From: Chara braunii
Lineage: Eukaryota; Streptophyta; Charophyceae; Charales; Characeae
DNA length: 40,577 bases
Assembly: GCA_003427395.1 (NCBI GenBank)
Contig: BFEA01000016.1
Coordinates: 2,002,173 to 2,042,749 of the forward strand
Reading direction: 5' to 3'
Of the stretch, positions 29,501 to 39,316 are shown in pieces; position 1 is the stretch's first letter, and each line of letters starts with the position of its first letter. Under the pieces are notes generated by a model. It was not told the origin of the DNA. It saw only the letters and a program-made list of their open reading frames with translations, and did no database searches. The translations under genes were made by a program, and so were the position numbers.

Positions 29501-30041
29501 GCCCCTCAACCTCTCAGAGGTGGACTGATGCCTATCTTCAACCGCTATTTAATTTATGTATATCTTCTACTCCTACTGCGCCGGCGCACTGAGTCTCCAC
29601 CCTGGCCCTCCCATGTGGCAGAATCCCAGCCGTCACTCACCCTTCCTTCCACAACAAGTCTAGAGCATTCCCGAGCCCCTCCCACCCAGAGAATAGACTG
29701 CATTGCCCCTACCACTGGCAGGAGTTACCCTACAAGCATCTTCTCCGCAGTCCATACCTCCGAATACCATATGTCTATTTTTACTCCTCAGGATGAAGTA
29801 CATGCGGACACACAGCTGTCTTCGTCAGCGCCTGACGTTCGCCTCAGGAGGTTATTGCTGTGGCTGTCTCAACTACCCAGCATGTCAGGAGAGGACTTCA
29901 AGGCAAAGAGACTTTCCTGTGGCCAGGCTTCCATTGTCATCATGATGCTGTTCTCGTCAATGATGGGGAAAAGGACAACTGTCATTGTGCTTCGCTCCCA
30001 TAACCCCATCCCCGATTTTTTTTTTTTTTTTTTTTTTTTTT
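29501..30041. other. Unrecognised, ending in T run
   Basis: An open plus-strand frame continues through this stretch (29324-30049), but it starts inside the reversed LINE tail and ends in the T run at 30016-30041, and shows no domain. On the minus strand the T run is a poly(A) about 0.4 kb downstream of the hammerhead ribozyme. Confidence 0.35.
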
Positions 30042-30422
30042 GTTCCTGAACTTTTGATTATATTATCTGGAATCTTGTTGTTTGCTGGACACAACGGCGG
30101 CCATCCCTCCAGGGCAAAGGAGGGGGCAGGGGCCCACGTCACATCCCTGCTGCTATTCTAAATTATAGGCCGCCGCGCCACACAGCGAAAGGAAGAGAGT
30201 GAACAGACGAGGGAGTGACCAACCCCAACGCCCAAATCCATCAAATTGGGGGGGCAGTTACAGAGGAGAGGAAGATAACAAGCTGCCCGGCACAGAAAGC
30301 GGACACATGAGGACAGAGAGCAAAGATTCACAATGATAGCCACGCTCCATCTCACATGTATATATAGGCACAAAACCATAGCAATATCGAAAAATCTCAG
30401 AACAAAGTACAATCGCGCGGTA

Positions 30423-30473
30423 CTTCCCCGACGCGTTTCGTCCACCACCGCATATGGACTCATCAGGGGGAAG
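30423..30473 (-). ncRNA. Hammerhead ribozyme, type I, short stem III
   Basis: Self-cleaving RNA read on the minus strand from 30473 to 30423. Stem I pairs CUUCCCC (plus 30473-30467) with GGGGAAG (30429-30423), 7 perfect bp. The core CUGAUGAG is at 30466-30459; stem II GUCC/GGAC (30459-30456 with 30443-30440) has a 12-nt loop; GAAA is at 30439-30436; ACGCGUC (30436-30430) gives stem III and the GUC cleavage site, placing cleavage between 30430 and 30429. ACGCGU is palindromic and too short for a stable monomeric stem III, as known for hammerheads of Penelope-like elements, which act as dimers. All core nucleotides are present. Confidence 0.85.
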
Positions 30474-31600
30474 AGCCCCTAAAAGATTCAAGACATCGCT
30501 GTCCAGGAGGTCGTACCGTATGCCTTGCCCCCAATTCAACTAACCTACTCCTACCCTCCTCGAAGCCATCAGACAACGACCAATGAAACCCAAGATCCCA
30601 GCACAATAGATCCATCGTGCATCCAGTGTGGCATCAAAACTGCAAGGGCAATCGTCGATAAATACGACGATTGGGCCAGCCGACAGAAACTCAAGCGCCA
30701 AGAGAGCGGCCATAGCAACCATAGAACCCCCAAAAAACTGTCTCGGCACGATCAGAGTGACAGTGGAGGAATGGTGAAGTACCCTGCCGCTTGGTCAGCA
30801 CCCGAGTACCTCCTGCACACACAGAAATACAGCCAAACACACAGAAGGCACAACAGAAAAATGCCGGCACGAAGGATCACCACCTCGCCGTGCCAAAGAG
30901 ATGCAGCACACGGACGAACCGCTGAGGCAACAGAAGACCACCATGCGTCATGGTTTCAGCTAGCAACACCCCTGACGGGTCAGGCTCTGGCACCATAGCT
31001 AGGCGGCGGCTCCGGCTACGACAGCGCAGCAACCGGCTGCATGTTTGCAAACCCAGAGATGAGAGAGCCTACCGAGCAGCTGAGCAGAGTAAATAGTCTG
31101 ACGCCGGTGTTGAGAAGGTACCGCGCGAATGGAAGATCAAGCGAGGTACCACAAAGGGTCCCAACGGCAACCATCTGTATGGAGCCCGAGAAAACGTACA
31201 AAACCATAAACAACAGAGCACAACGCCCTGCCAACCGGTAAAGGGTCCCATCAACCGCCCAGATCAGGGTACCATAACACAGCAGAAGTCGCACTGGCAC
31301 TTCACCGGCAGCGGGAGCACAAAATCGACGTGAATCTGTAGGCGGCCGCCAATCAGAAGATGGACACAGTCCTCAGAGAACCACTGGGCTAAAGGTACTC
31401 AGGCCATAAGGGCCTGTTTGGCAATCAGAACCAAACCCCCAATGAGACCGAGGCAGCAGCTGCCTCCTCGGCACCAACCCCTAACGTCGCCCCCAGCGCT
31501 TGAAACGTAGAGGTTACAAGGCGCCGTGGATAACCTCTCATCAAGAGTTCCCTTCTAACGGCCAAAAGGGCTGTGACGCCCAACCTCATGCCCAGTGCGA
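30474..31600. other. No gene recognised
   Basis: Several ORFs of 60-160 residues lack domains. The minus frame through the ribozyme (30258-30539) is open but shows no recognised family. A Penelope RT was specifically looked for on both strands and not seen. Confidence 0.4.
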
Positions 31601-31796
31601 CTTCCTGATCGGAGTGGGATGGGGCCCCGAAAGTGCGAAAGAGGGGTGTGCCAAGGATTTTAGGAAATTGTAGCGGAGTCCCAGGTCAGAACTGAGATCT
31701 CCTGTGGCCAGTTCAAGGGTAATTGAGCAAGATGGTAATCCCGAGTTGCATCGGTAGCTTGGGCTTCGGAACACAAGGCTACCGCTGGTGTGAGTA

Positions 31797-32240
31797 TCAG
31801 CATCGTGGTCGGTCTCGGATCTGATGGACCTCCGGGACGCTATGAGTGTCGCGCTGGCTGGTTAGCCATCGACGTCGCTCGTAGCAGACTTCGGAATCGG
31901 ACGAGGCTGGTCTCAGTTGGAGACTGTGCGATCGCTGGTCCGCCTCAGTTCGGGTGGCGGACAAATCCCGCTGTGCGGTAAACACGGTCTTGCTGGCACT
32001 CCGAGCACAGGGTCCGCGGCCAGTAGGGGTAGAGCGCGCACCAGGGGACCGCTGTTAGACAGTGAAAGGGGATTGCGAGGCGGTGGGGAGGATAATTGGT
32101 CTCAATGATGGCGATTCCTAGCTCGACGATGATGTGTCGTGCGTGCGAGTGGGGAAATCGGGGTGAGAAGGGAATCACACTTAAAGCCCGTTCAATATCC
32201 CATTCACATACGCGCTCCGTTCCCACGTAGAAAGGGAACT
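31797..32240 (-). pseudogene. Unknown conserved ORF linked to LTR element, copy 2
   Basis: Second copy of the ORF at 17895-18542(-). On the minus strand, in order: RVCEWDIERAL, HIIVELGIAIIETNYPPH, AVPWCALYP, RTLCSEC, then in a shifted frame LRPASSDSE, ERRRWLT and RDTHSVPEV. The leader before CEWD also aligns (PEFPFYVGTERVCEWD against RPFPYNEGQTRVCEWD), with a stop between. Downstream on the minus strand, 31630-31680 matches the 17735-17785 segment. It lies just upstream of, and divergent from, the gag-pol frames that begin near 32402. The function is unknown; the paired Cys may bind metal. Confidence 0.5.
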
Positions 32241-32401
32241 CGGGGAGGTGGGACCGGGGTCGCGCGGCTTAATAGGCACGTTCCCGTTCCCAACGTTCCC
32301 AGAATCGTTGATGCCTCAGACTCTCGCGATCCGAGACGTAGAAGGGAATCTCAACGTCCATACCGGTAAAAAGGGGTTGACTTCATCATAGGCCCATAGA
32401 A

Positions 32402-32827
32402 AATGGAGGAAACGTTGTAGCCACTTCCGAGGAAGCGGCAGAACTTATCCCGCTTGATCAATACGTCGCCTTGGGTTATCCGGGGTTGGGAATGATTGGA
32501 ACCATCCGGCCCGCGGATGAGCAGAGAGAAGTGACCGAATGGAGACCGTCCTCGAGGGAGATGGAGTCGGGCGGTCCTACCTTCGTCACTGAGGAGATCA
32601 ATGTCCTAGACGTCGTCCGAGCCCTGGATCACCGGATTTCGTTGCTCATCGGGCACTTGTTGTCCATATCAGAACAAGCCAACGAACGTATGTTGCACCA
32701 TTGCAAGGAAAATAGGAAATGGTTTGCACTCACCAAGTTAGCAATGCAGAAAGGGAAGACCCCCGGCGATCCCCCGCTCTCGAAGACCAGCCAAACATCC
32801 CTAGCACTTCGACGCCAATGCAGCTAG
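32402..32827 (+). CDS. Small gag-like ORF before protease
   Basis: The frame is open from before 32402 (no stop back to at least 32393); the first ATG is at 32471. It ends at a stop at 32825-32827, overlapping the protease frame by about 100 bp. The product is a charged, helical protein (EINVLDVVRALDHRISLLI, then a basic SEQANERMLHHCKENRKW stretch). No zinc knuckle is present. Its position before protease suggests what remains of gag, but it is much shorter than a typical Ty3 gag of 250 residues or more. The overlap would fit frameshift expression of the protease. Confidence 0.45.
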   Translation, partial: NGGNVVATSEEAAELIPLDQYVALGYPGLGMIGTIRPADEQREVTEWRPSSREMESGGPTFVTEEINVLDVVRALDHRISLLIGHLLSISEQANERMLHHCKENRKWFALTKLAMQKGKTPGDPPLSKTSQTSLALRRQCS

Positions 32828-33318
32828 GAATAATGGAAAAAGATGATCATTTTCTACAGATCAAAGCCGTTCCGTGGAAATCCGCAGAATGCGATATCGA
32901 GGTTTGGGGAAAATCGTATAATGCCATCCTCGATTCGGGAGCTGCAGTGCTGGCTATCTCGTTGAAGGTTGTAAAGCGGGCAGGGACAAAGAAAAATCTA
33001 ATCATATTAGCGGAAGGTGATCATCTCGTCTCAGAGGACGAAGAAAAAATCAAAGCGGTAGGAAGAATGACGAATGTCGCTTTTCGATTAGGAAAAGTTC
33101 ATGCCTTGGGAGATGTCGTAGTATTGGATGTGTTCACCTACAATGTCCTTTTGGGACTACCGGCCCTCACAGCATTGCAGGCTAACCTGGACTTCGAGAG
33201 ACGATCGGTTATCCTACGAAATACGGGTGGAAAGTCGTACGTCATTCCGATGCGACTAACTCTTCGGACCACACTGCCTCCAAAACCTCCTCCGAAATCA
33301 AAGGACCCCTTCGGGTGA
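32719..33318 (+). CDS. Retropepsin-like aspartic protease
   Basis: Cleaves the element polyprotein. The frame is intact for 200 residues. Catalytic motif ILDSGAAV (Asp72-Ser73-Gly74), with the usual flap region following, and the second conserved motif NVLLGLPALTAL near residues 142-153, followed by NLDFERRSVIL as in Ty3 proteases. DSG instead of DTG is common in plant Ty3 elements. The real N-terminus may be the Met at residue 34 (32818), after the overlap with the gag-like frame. The stop at 33316-33318 separates it from RT, which is in another frame. Confidence 0.8.
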   Translation: MVCTHQVSNAEREDPRRSPALEDQPNIPSTSTPMQLGIMEKDDHFLQIKAVPWKSAECDIEVWGKSYNAILDSGAAVLAISLKVVKRAGTKKNLIILAEGDHLVSEDEEKIKAVGRMTNVAFRLGKVHALGDVVVLDVFTYNVLLGLPALTALQANLDFERRSVILRNTGGKSYVIPMRLTLRTTLPPKPPPKSKDPFG

Positions 33319-33428
33319 TCACATGGGAGGAACCAGTCCCCGAAAACGATCAAAAAGGAAAAGAACCCGAGTAGCCTAGCAGCTCCTCCGACAGTGACGA
33401 TGATTTCAATCCCGTAATCCATTATAGG

Positions 33429-34247
33429 ATGCATCGATTGATCCGCTATCCCATTCGACAGGAAACGACGAAAACATTCGTCCTTACGGAAAAGAACCTA
33501 CAGCAGACTTGGGCTCTAATCTTTGGAGAACCACTCGTACAAGTATCCCGGATGATCGACTCTGTGGAACCCCTTCAGACCCTATACGAAGCCACCACCC
33601 CACTTCTTTCGAGATATCGAGAGAATAAGTCATTTTGTGACATTTCAGAGTTACCTCGTTCCTTGCTATCCCAAGAAAAGGAGGTGTGATTACTGCGCCT
33701 GGGGGCTGAAAGCGAAGCTTTGGAACCCCCTGAGCACGACGACCCTACACCCTATGAACTCGGAATCAAGATCGCCAAGAAACCCGTGTGCTGGCAGGAC
33801 ATCAGCGATGGTGTGACCCCGGAAGAACACATGGCCATCCGGGAAGAAGACGCTCAAATCGTCGTCACCATGTTCTCCTGGCAGTCAGACAACTCCTTTA
33901 TTTCTTCTCCCCGTGTAGAGAGTAGCAACAGAGTAAACACGAAACACGTGGCGGTTACCCTACACGAGCAGCCGTACGAGCTGCATCTACCGCAGTACGT
34001 ACCCAATGAGATTCATCGATTGATTGTGGATATTTTGGCCGTATATGAAGGGGCGATTAGCGTAACAGATACGGACATCGGATTGTCTCTAGTCATTCAA
34101 CATGAAATTCAGACCGGAACGCACCCGCCAATCCACTGCAAACCATACCGATATTATTTCGCGGAATGTAAAATAACACCACAAAGAATCAGAGAATTTG
34201 AGGCTAACGGGTGGATTGAACTAGCGACCGAACCATGATCATTTCCT
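33429..34247 (+). pseudogene. Ty3 pol: linker and RT N-terminus
   Basis: Frame-0 segments 33429-33689 and 33720-34238 lead from protease to RT. The second ends in the conserved start of Ty3 RTs: HEIQTGTHPPIHCKPYRY, then REFEANGWIELATEP and a TGA at 34236, followed at once by the PVVLVSKKNG of the next segment. The first has no recognised domain. The nonsense codon at 34236 is the only break between this part and the RT core. Confidence 0.7.
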
Positions 34248-34958
34248 GTGGTTTTAGTTTCGAAAAAAAATGGATCGATTTGCATTTGCATTGATTACAG
34301 GAAATTGAATGTGATCACGATTAAAGATGTGTACCCCCTTCCCCGGATTGATGATCTATTGGATGCGATTGGGTGTGCGAATTATTTCAGCAAGTTTGAT
34401 ATCCGTCACGGATTTCACCTCATTCTGGTCAAAGAGGAGGATCGGTCGAAGACGGCCTTTGTGTTATTCGAAGGCACCTGGCAGTGGGTCCGTTGTCCAA
34501 TGGGAATTTGTAATGCAACTGCCACTTTCCAGAGAGCGATGAACGTCACGTTCCAGAATTTCGTCAACAAGACCAAGCTCAGCCAAGGCATGATCAACTT
34601 TTGCGTCATTGTGTACATGGATGACATCTTGGTCTATTCGGAATCATTCCACGGGCATGCACAACATATCGAATGGACGCTCGGGGCGCTGCAGGATGCT
34701 AGCTTCAAGATTGCATTGGAGAAGAGTGAGTTTTTTCTTTCAGAGATTTCGTTCCTAGGGTACGTGGTGACCCGGGGAGGGTTCCGACCGGATTCGAGGA
34801 AAGTCACGACCGTTCGGGAGGCCCCCACACCAACAACGTTGACACAAGTCCGGGCCTTTTTGGGACTGGCCTCGTACTATCGTCGATTTATCAAAAGATT
34901 TGCGACCATCGCACGACCCCTAACGAATCTTCTACGGAAGGACCAGCCACTTAATTAG
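34248..34958 (+). pseudogene. Ty3 reverse transcriptase core
   Basis: Copies element RNA into cDNA. Motifs by residue of this segment: LVSKKNG and CIDYRKLN (3-21), YPLPRIDDLLD (29-39), FSKFDIRHGFH with catalytic Asp51, RCPMGICNATATFQRAM (82-98), VYMDDILVYS with Asp125 and Asp126, FLGYVVTRGG near 168-178, then the FLGLASYYRRFIKRFA connection (near 204-219). All three catalytic aspartates are present. The frame stops at TAG (34956), where related elements have Trp. Pol is otherwise continuous into RNase H. Confidence 0.92.
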
Positions 34959-35525
34959 GACGCGGAGTGCGAGCGGTCCTTTGTCACTCTTAAAGAGGCT
35001 TTGGCCACGGCGCCTATTTTGATCCGGCCTGACCTGGAGAAACAGTTCATACTTATTACTGACTGGCAGCCTGAAGCAGTCTCCGCTATTTTGGCCCCAA
35101 AGGGGAACGATGGTCACGAACACGTTATTGAGTACGCTTCGCGAACGGTACCGGACGAGAGAAGGAACGATTTGGCGCCTCAGGCAGAGTGCTACGCAGT
35201 TGTTTGGGGGATTCAACACTTCCATCCGTATCTGTACGGATAGAAGTTCCTCCTCGTCACGGACCATGAGCCCCTGATGGCTCTTAAGAGACTTACTAAC
35301 TACAAGGGTATGATCGAACGTTGGGTTGTGCGATTGCAAGAGTATGATTTCCACATCGTCCACAGGAAGACTGAGAAGCACGGTAATGCCGACGGATTAA
35401 CGCGTCTGCACCGGCCAAACAAGTTGGCCAAGGGCGAAGAGATTATACCGTGGAACGAGTCGGAACCAACCGTCGAACCCTTGTATGGACATGTGGCCAT
35501 CCTCCCTCAAACTTCTACGAAGTAA
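34959..35525 (+). pseudogene. Ty3 RNase H domain
   Basis: Degrades the RNA strand of the replication hybrid. Segments 35001-35243 and 35277-35525 in the pol frame show LITDWQPEAVSAIL (catalytic Asp), PQAECYAVVWGI (catalytic Glu), LLVTDHEPL (catalytic Asp) and HGNADGLTRL with the last Asp. A TAG at 35241 separates YLYG from KFLLVTDH, where a basic residue is normal. The domain ends at TAA 35523-35525, just before the integrase part. Confidence 0.88.
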
Positions 35526-35537
35526 TCAGCAGACACA

Positions 35538-37265
35538 ATGACGATGGGGCACGAAGTTAATTATGAAGGACATCTCTTTCCCCTCTCGTCTTCGTCCTTT
35601 TTTTTTCTACCTGACACATTTTGTTATTTTTGTGAGGCGATCTCACGTGTCTACTCGGTCCCTATGCGTCCTAGCGGGGAGGGATATGTCGAGTGGGTAG
35701 ATTGCCAACAGTGCGTCTCCCGAGCCCTTGGCTCCTGCATTCAGTTTAGGAATGCCGACAAGGCCTCGTTATGCCCTTTGTGTCGAACGAACAAAATTCC
35801 GACCGAAGTTCGTTTCCTTGAAGCCACGTCAGAAGGATTGGAAAAGACCCGTAGGTTTAGAAGGGCCGAAGTATGGACCCATGTCGTTTTAATAGCCACA
35901 TTGGTAGGGAACTCCCTCCGAGATTTCACAAGGGAGGATCGAAGGAGGGCTAATGAGAGGGCGCGGGGTTATCGATGGAATGAGGGACGATTGGAGAAAC
36001 GGAAGACAAACGGTAGTGGGATCTGGATATCCGTGCTGCATCCATTCATGAGGTATGATTGGGTAAAGTCGGCACACGAGGAAATTGCGGCCCATTTCGC
36101 CGTCCGAATCACGGAGGCGGCGATTGATAAAAATAAGTGGTATTGGTCCAACATTCGCGACGATGTTAAGTTCATCGTCCAAAATTGTCAGGTCTGCGTC
36201 GCTGACAAGGCGCCAATTCAGCCCCCTAGGTCGATAGTGCCTACCATAGTCGAACGACCATTCCAGAGGGTTAGTATGGATACCACCAATATTGTCGTAC
36301 CCCCTGGACCGAATAGCTGTGAATATTCAACTCTGTTGGTATTCGTGGATCACTTTTTGAAATGGATCGAGGCGTATCCATGCAAGACGCGACAGGCGGC
36401 CGAAATCACGCGATACATTAACCGTTTTCTCGGGATGTACCAAGACACAGAGGAAATCCTAACGGACAATGGGGCATAACTTAGAGGGGAAGTCTTGAGG
36501 AATCTAGTCTTATACGGTGTCTCTATCCGCAATACTGCTCCCCACATGTCGCAATCTAACGGACTGGTGGAAAACGCCAATCGAGTGATTAAGACCGCTT
36601 TGTAGCGCAATATCGTGGCGAATGACACGAGGCCTTCAAGTTGGTCCGACATCGTGGACCATATCATGGCTATCCACCGGGGGACACCCCACGAATCCAC
36701 GGGTCTGACCCCCTTCCAACTACGGACCAATATCCTACCCTGTGTAGCCCTACCGAGCCTAAATGATGAAACGACCCTTCCGCGACGGACCACTAGGGCG
36801 ACGGTTAAGGATAAGGCCCAACGCCACCTAGAACTGATGGAAAAGGTCCTCCCCCGATTGGCCCGAAAAAGACAACGAATGACGAAAATCGCCCATGGGA
36901 GACAGGTCAGGAGCTACGAGGCCCGGAATGGGAACACTGGGCCTCGACCCCAATATACATTAGGGGAAATCGTGCAGGTGAGGAAATGTGCTCACCAGGG
37001 CAAGATAGCGCCACGATTCTTCGGGCGATTTCGCGTGGTCGAGCTCGGTCCAAGCGGGGTGAACACGGTGCGGCTTGCGTCGGAGGTGTCGGGAAATCGA
37101 TCGGCTCGTCCGATCATTCGACACGTGTCCTACCTTCATCCTCTCCCCTCTTCCCCTTCTCCTCCATCATCTGCATTGTCCCTCAGTCAAGAAGAAGAAG
37201 ACGACGATCTAGAATCCTCTTTTCTCTCTCAACCATCGTCTTCGACTCCGCCTCCATCGCCATGA
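35538..37265 (+). pseudogene. Ty3 integrase with extra N-terminal Cys-rich module
   Basis: Inserts cDNA into the genome. The first segment, 35538-36479, has an unusual Cys module at residues 29-82 (CX2C-X23-CX2C-X7-C-X11-CX2C), then the normal HHCC zinc finger (His180, His186, Cys217, Cys220), and core Asp248 (SMDTTN) and Asp310 (LTDNG). After the stop at 36477 the frame continues with SNGLVENANR, giving the catalytic Glu about 35 residues after the second Asp. After TAG 36603, the 36615-37265 segment carries the C-terminal region RFFGRFRVVELGPSGVNTVRL and RHVSYLHPLP, then a Ser/Pro/Glu-rich tail. No chromodomain is visible. Confidence 0.88.
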
Positions 37266-37351
37266 GTTTTTCGACGGAGCAGGTGATCAATGAGCGTTTG
37301 ATGACCCCAAGGGCGCGTATAGCGACAATCCGTCAGGTGCAGTGACCTCGG

Positions 37352-37740
37352 TTGAGTCCCAATCTTCCTCGATTCGCAGCCTTCTTCAGCACAACAACCA
37401 TCCACGCAGCAGCAGAGTTCCGCTTCGTACACGTAGGGGCGACGCGTGTACTGGTCGAGATTTCGGCTTTCCAGCAACGGTCCTCGCCCGGTATTAGCCA
37501 CATATCCGTCATTGTCACTTTCACGGGTGATATCACGGCGGTACACTCGACGATTCATGCGGACATCTATCGGCAGTTGCGGGGTTGGGCCGTGGAGATC
37601 ACGGCCACGTGGATCGAGTTGTTGGCTCGACCGGGGGAAAGGATCGTAACCTCGAACGATATAGATCTCCGATTCCGCACCTCCAGCAGCACGCCGGAGA
37701 TCCTTTACCCGGAGCTCCTTCCCTTTGCGCAGCCCCAATG
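37352..37740 (+). CDS. Unknown ORF after integrase
   Basis: An open plus frame (continuing to 37993) whose part before 37740 looks protein-like: alternating hydrophobic and polar residues with GATRVLVEISAFQQ, HISVIVTFTGDITAV and WAVEITATWIELLARPGER. The opposite strand is also open here (37229-37738), so coding strand is uncertain. No family is recognised. It may be the N-terminal part of a third element ORF, joined to the frame that follows by a frameshift. Confidence 0.35.
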
Positions 37741-38784
37741 GACTGTCATCGTCTCGCCCTCTTCAACCTTCTGTCTGATCTCCGCAGCTTCTGGAAATTT
37801 GCTATCGATCACGCCCTCTCTTTCTGGATCTGGGAGCTCAGTGTACCGATCTTGGATGAAGACAAGTGGAACGAGTGGTGGGACGCTTACGTGGAACTCG
37901 GCTTCTGTTTGGTGGGGGTGGTGTTTCACTGGGCAAAGCCGGCCCCAGATGCTGAAGGGGTTGAGGTTCAGGACGACGAGGTGGAACTGTTGATTGCGCA
38001 GGCTTGGGGGACGGATACGGAGGGGGAATTGCTAAGGATATTATTCGGCAAGGTGGAAGAAGGCCATCACGATGCAATCACGCATGAGTTGTTGGTGTTT
38101 TTAGTGCAGCTGGTGGACGATTTACCCCTCGACATCCTGTCGAGGTGTGACGAGAAGCTGGAGACGGACGTGCTCACTCGCACGCTTGCGCCGCATCTGT
38201 TGTGGTCCACGTGTACGGAGTTGGACGGGGATAACTGCTTTTACCCGTCCCCGAGCCTCTATCTCGAAATCGACGTCGCCGATCTCACACTGTGGGACCG
38301 TTTTATCCGGCGAGGAAACGCGCAAGGAGTCGGTGATGGAGATGACAAAGAAGAAGAAGAGGCAGAGGAGGAAGAGTCGGGCACCGATCGGGACGATCCC
38401 GAATACATATGCTCAGAGGAAGAAGAAGAGGCGACGGGAGAGGGAAGTGGATCGGGAGAGCCGAGTGGCCGTCCCAGGCGAAGCAAAGAGGAGGAAGAAG
38501 CCGAAGCTCAAAGGAGGCGGGAAAAAGCGAAGGGCAAGCGGCCAGTCGAAAAATCCGAAAGGCCGCCACCACATCCACTGCTAGACGATCCATCGCTAAA
38601 TCCGGAGCCACCGCACGAAGAGTCCGAAGGAAATGGAGCCGCGGCAGAGGGATCAGGGAGCCGACGCCGCCGAAGGAGCGAATCATCGGCTCCGCCTTCT
38701 CCGCCATCCAGAGCCACTCTTCACCTTCGTCGAAATGCGGGCAATCGGGCTTTGTCCCTGGTCGTTATCCCGTCGTCCCCGTGA
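37738..38784 (+). CDS. Unknown acidic ORF in third-ORF position
   Basis: From the ATG at 37738 a 348-codon frame: residues 1-180 look globular and Trp/Leu-rich (SFWKFAIDHALSFWIWELSV, DKWNEWWDAYVELGFCLVG, LLIAQAWGTDTEG, LVQLVDDLPLDILSRCDEKL), and 181-300 are strongly charged, first Glu-rich then Arg/Lys/Pro-rich. There is no transmembrane anchor or signal peptide of an envelope protein, and no zinc knuckle. It is intact while the pol upstream is broken. It may be an element-encoded extra protein, or a host gene fragment next to the element. The frame remains open upstream to 37585. Confidence 0.45.
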   Translation: MDCHRLALFNLLSDLRSFWKFAIDHALSFWIWELSVPILDEDKWNEWWDAYVELGFCLVGVVFHWAKPAPDAEGVEVQDDEVELLIAQAWGTDTEGELLRILFGKVEEGHHDAITHELLVFLVQLVDDLPLDILSRCDEKLETDVLTRTLAPHLLWSTCTELDGDNCFYPSPSLYLEIDVADLTLWDRFIRRGNAQGVGDGDDKEEEEAEEEESGTDRDDPEYICSEEEEEATGEGSGSGEPSGRPRRSKEEEEAEAQRRREKAKGKRPVEKSERPPPHPLLDDPSLNPEPPHEESEGNGAAAEGSGSRRRRRSESSAPPSPPSRATLHLRRNAGNRALSLVVIPSSP

Positions 38785-38953
38785 CTTCCTCACTCCTCAC
38801 CAACTCCTGGGTCGACCCTCTTTCCCTAATGGATGGTGCCCTTTCCCGCCCCCTCTCTTCCTGTACTCCACCCACCTTCTCGTCACCATCGTCCCGCATG
38901 CTACCACCCGCTCCTTTGTCGCCTCCTTTCCTCTCCATGTCCTTCTTTTAAGT

Positions 38954-39316
38954 ATGACCTGGCGAGAATTTAATAATATAGAAATCTACTGCATCATCTC
39001 GGGCACAATCCCCGCCTGCGAGAATTACGAGAGCTTCCATGCTGCCATCCCTCGCACCCTCTCTACCCTTTACCCGACTATCTCGCCTCTCTCCCTAAAC
39101 AATGGGAACACCCCCGATTCCCTCGTATCCACCGCACCATCCACTACACCCGAATCCCCACCAGGGATAGAGAAATCCGTCGCTTCATACCTCCCCTCCC
39201 CCAAGTCCATCCACCACCTTCTCCGCCCGTTATCAGATTGCCCTGCCCCGAGAACGTTTAGGATAGAGCCCACGAATGTCACATGGAATGACTTCCACAC
39301 TCTTATCTTACGGTAA
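38954..39316 (+). CDS. Unknown small ORF ending at a splice-donor-like site
   Basis: From ATG 38954, 120 codons: MTWREFNNIEIYCIISGTIP, a Ser/Thr/Pro-rich middle, and RTFRIEPTNVTWNDFHTLIL at the end. The two ends share a (M/V)TW-x-x-F pattern. The frame stops right after CTTACGGTAAGTGG (about 39307-39320), which matches a 5' splice donor, so it may be an exon. The same frame is open upstream to 38633, but overlaps the previous ORF there. The family is unknown. Confidence 0.35.
   Translation: MTWREFNNIEIYCIISGTIPACENYESFHAAIPRTLSTLYPTISPLSLNNGNTPDSLVSTAPSTTPESPPGIEKSVASYLPSPKSIHHLLRPLSDCPAPRTFRIEPTNVTWNDFHTLILR

Larger units (their letters stand above)
32395..37265 (+). mobile_element. Ty3/gypsy retrotransposon internal region, inactive
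   Basis: gag remnant, protease, RT, RNase H and integrase follow in the canonical Ty3/gypsy order. Damage is limited to scattered stops (34236, 34956, 35239, 35523, 36477, 36603 and others), with all main catalytic motifs still visible, so inactivation is recent relative to the LINE. Protease lies in frame 1 and the rest in frame 0. No chromodomain was seen after integrase. LTR-like sequence occurs downstream at 39320-40577, but no matching 5' LTR is directly upstream, where the unknown minus-strand ORF lies. Confidence 0.88.

Noticed and set aside
29324-30049. 241-residue plus-strand ORF as a gene
   Set aside because: Begins inside a reversed LINE tail and ends in a homopolymer; no recognisable domain.
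30158-30539. Protein encoded across the hammerhead
   Set aside because: The frame is open but the sequence is explained by ribozyme constraint; no family recognised.
37738-38784. Envelope gene of the Ty3 element
   Set aside because: No signal peptide, transmembrane anchor or Cys pattern; the position alone is not enough.
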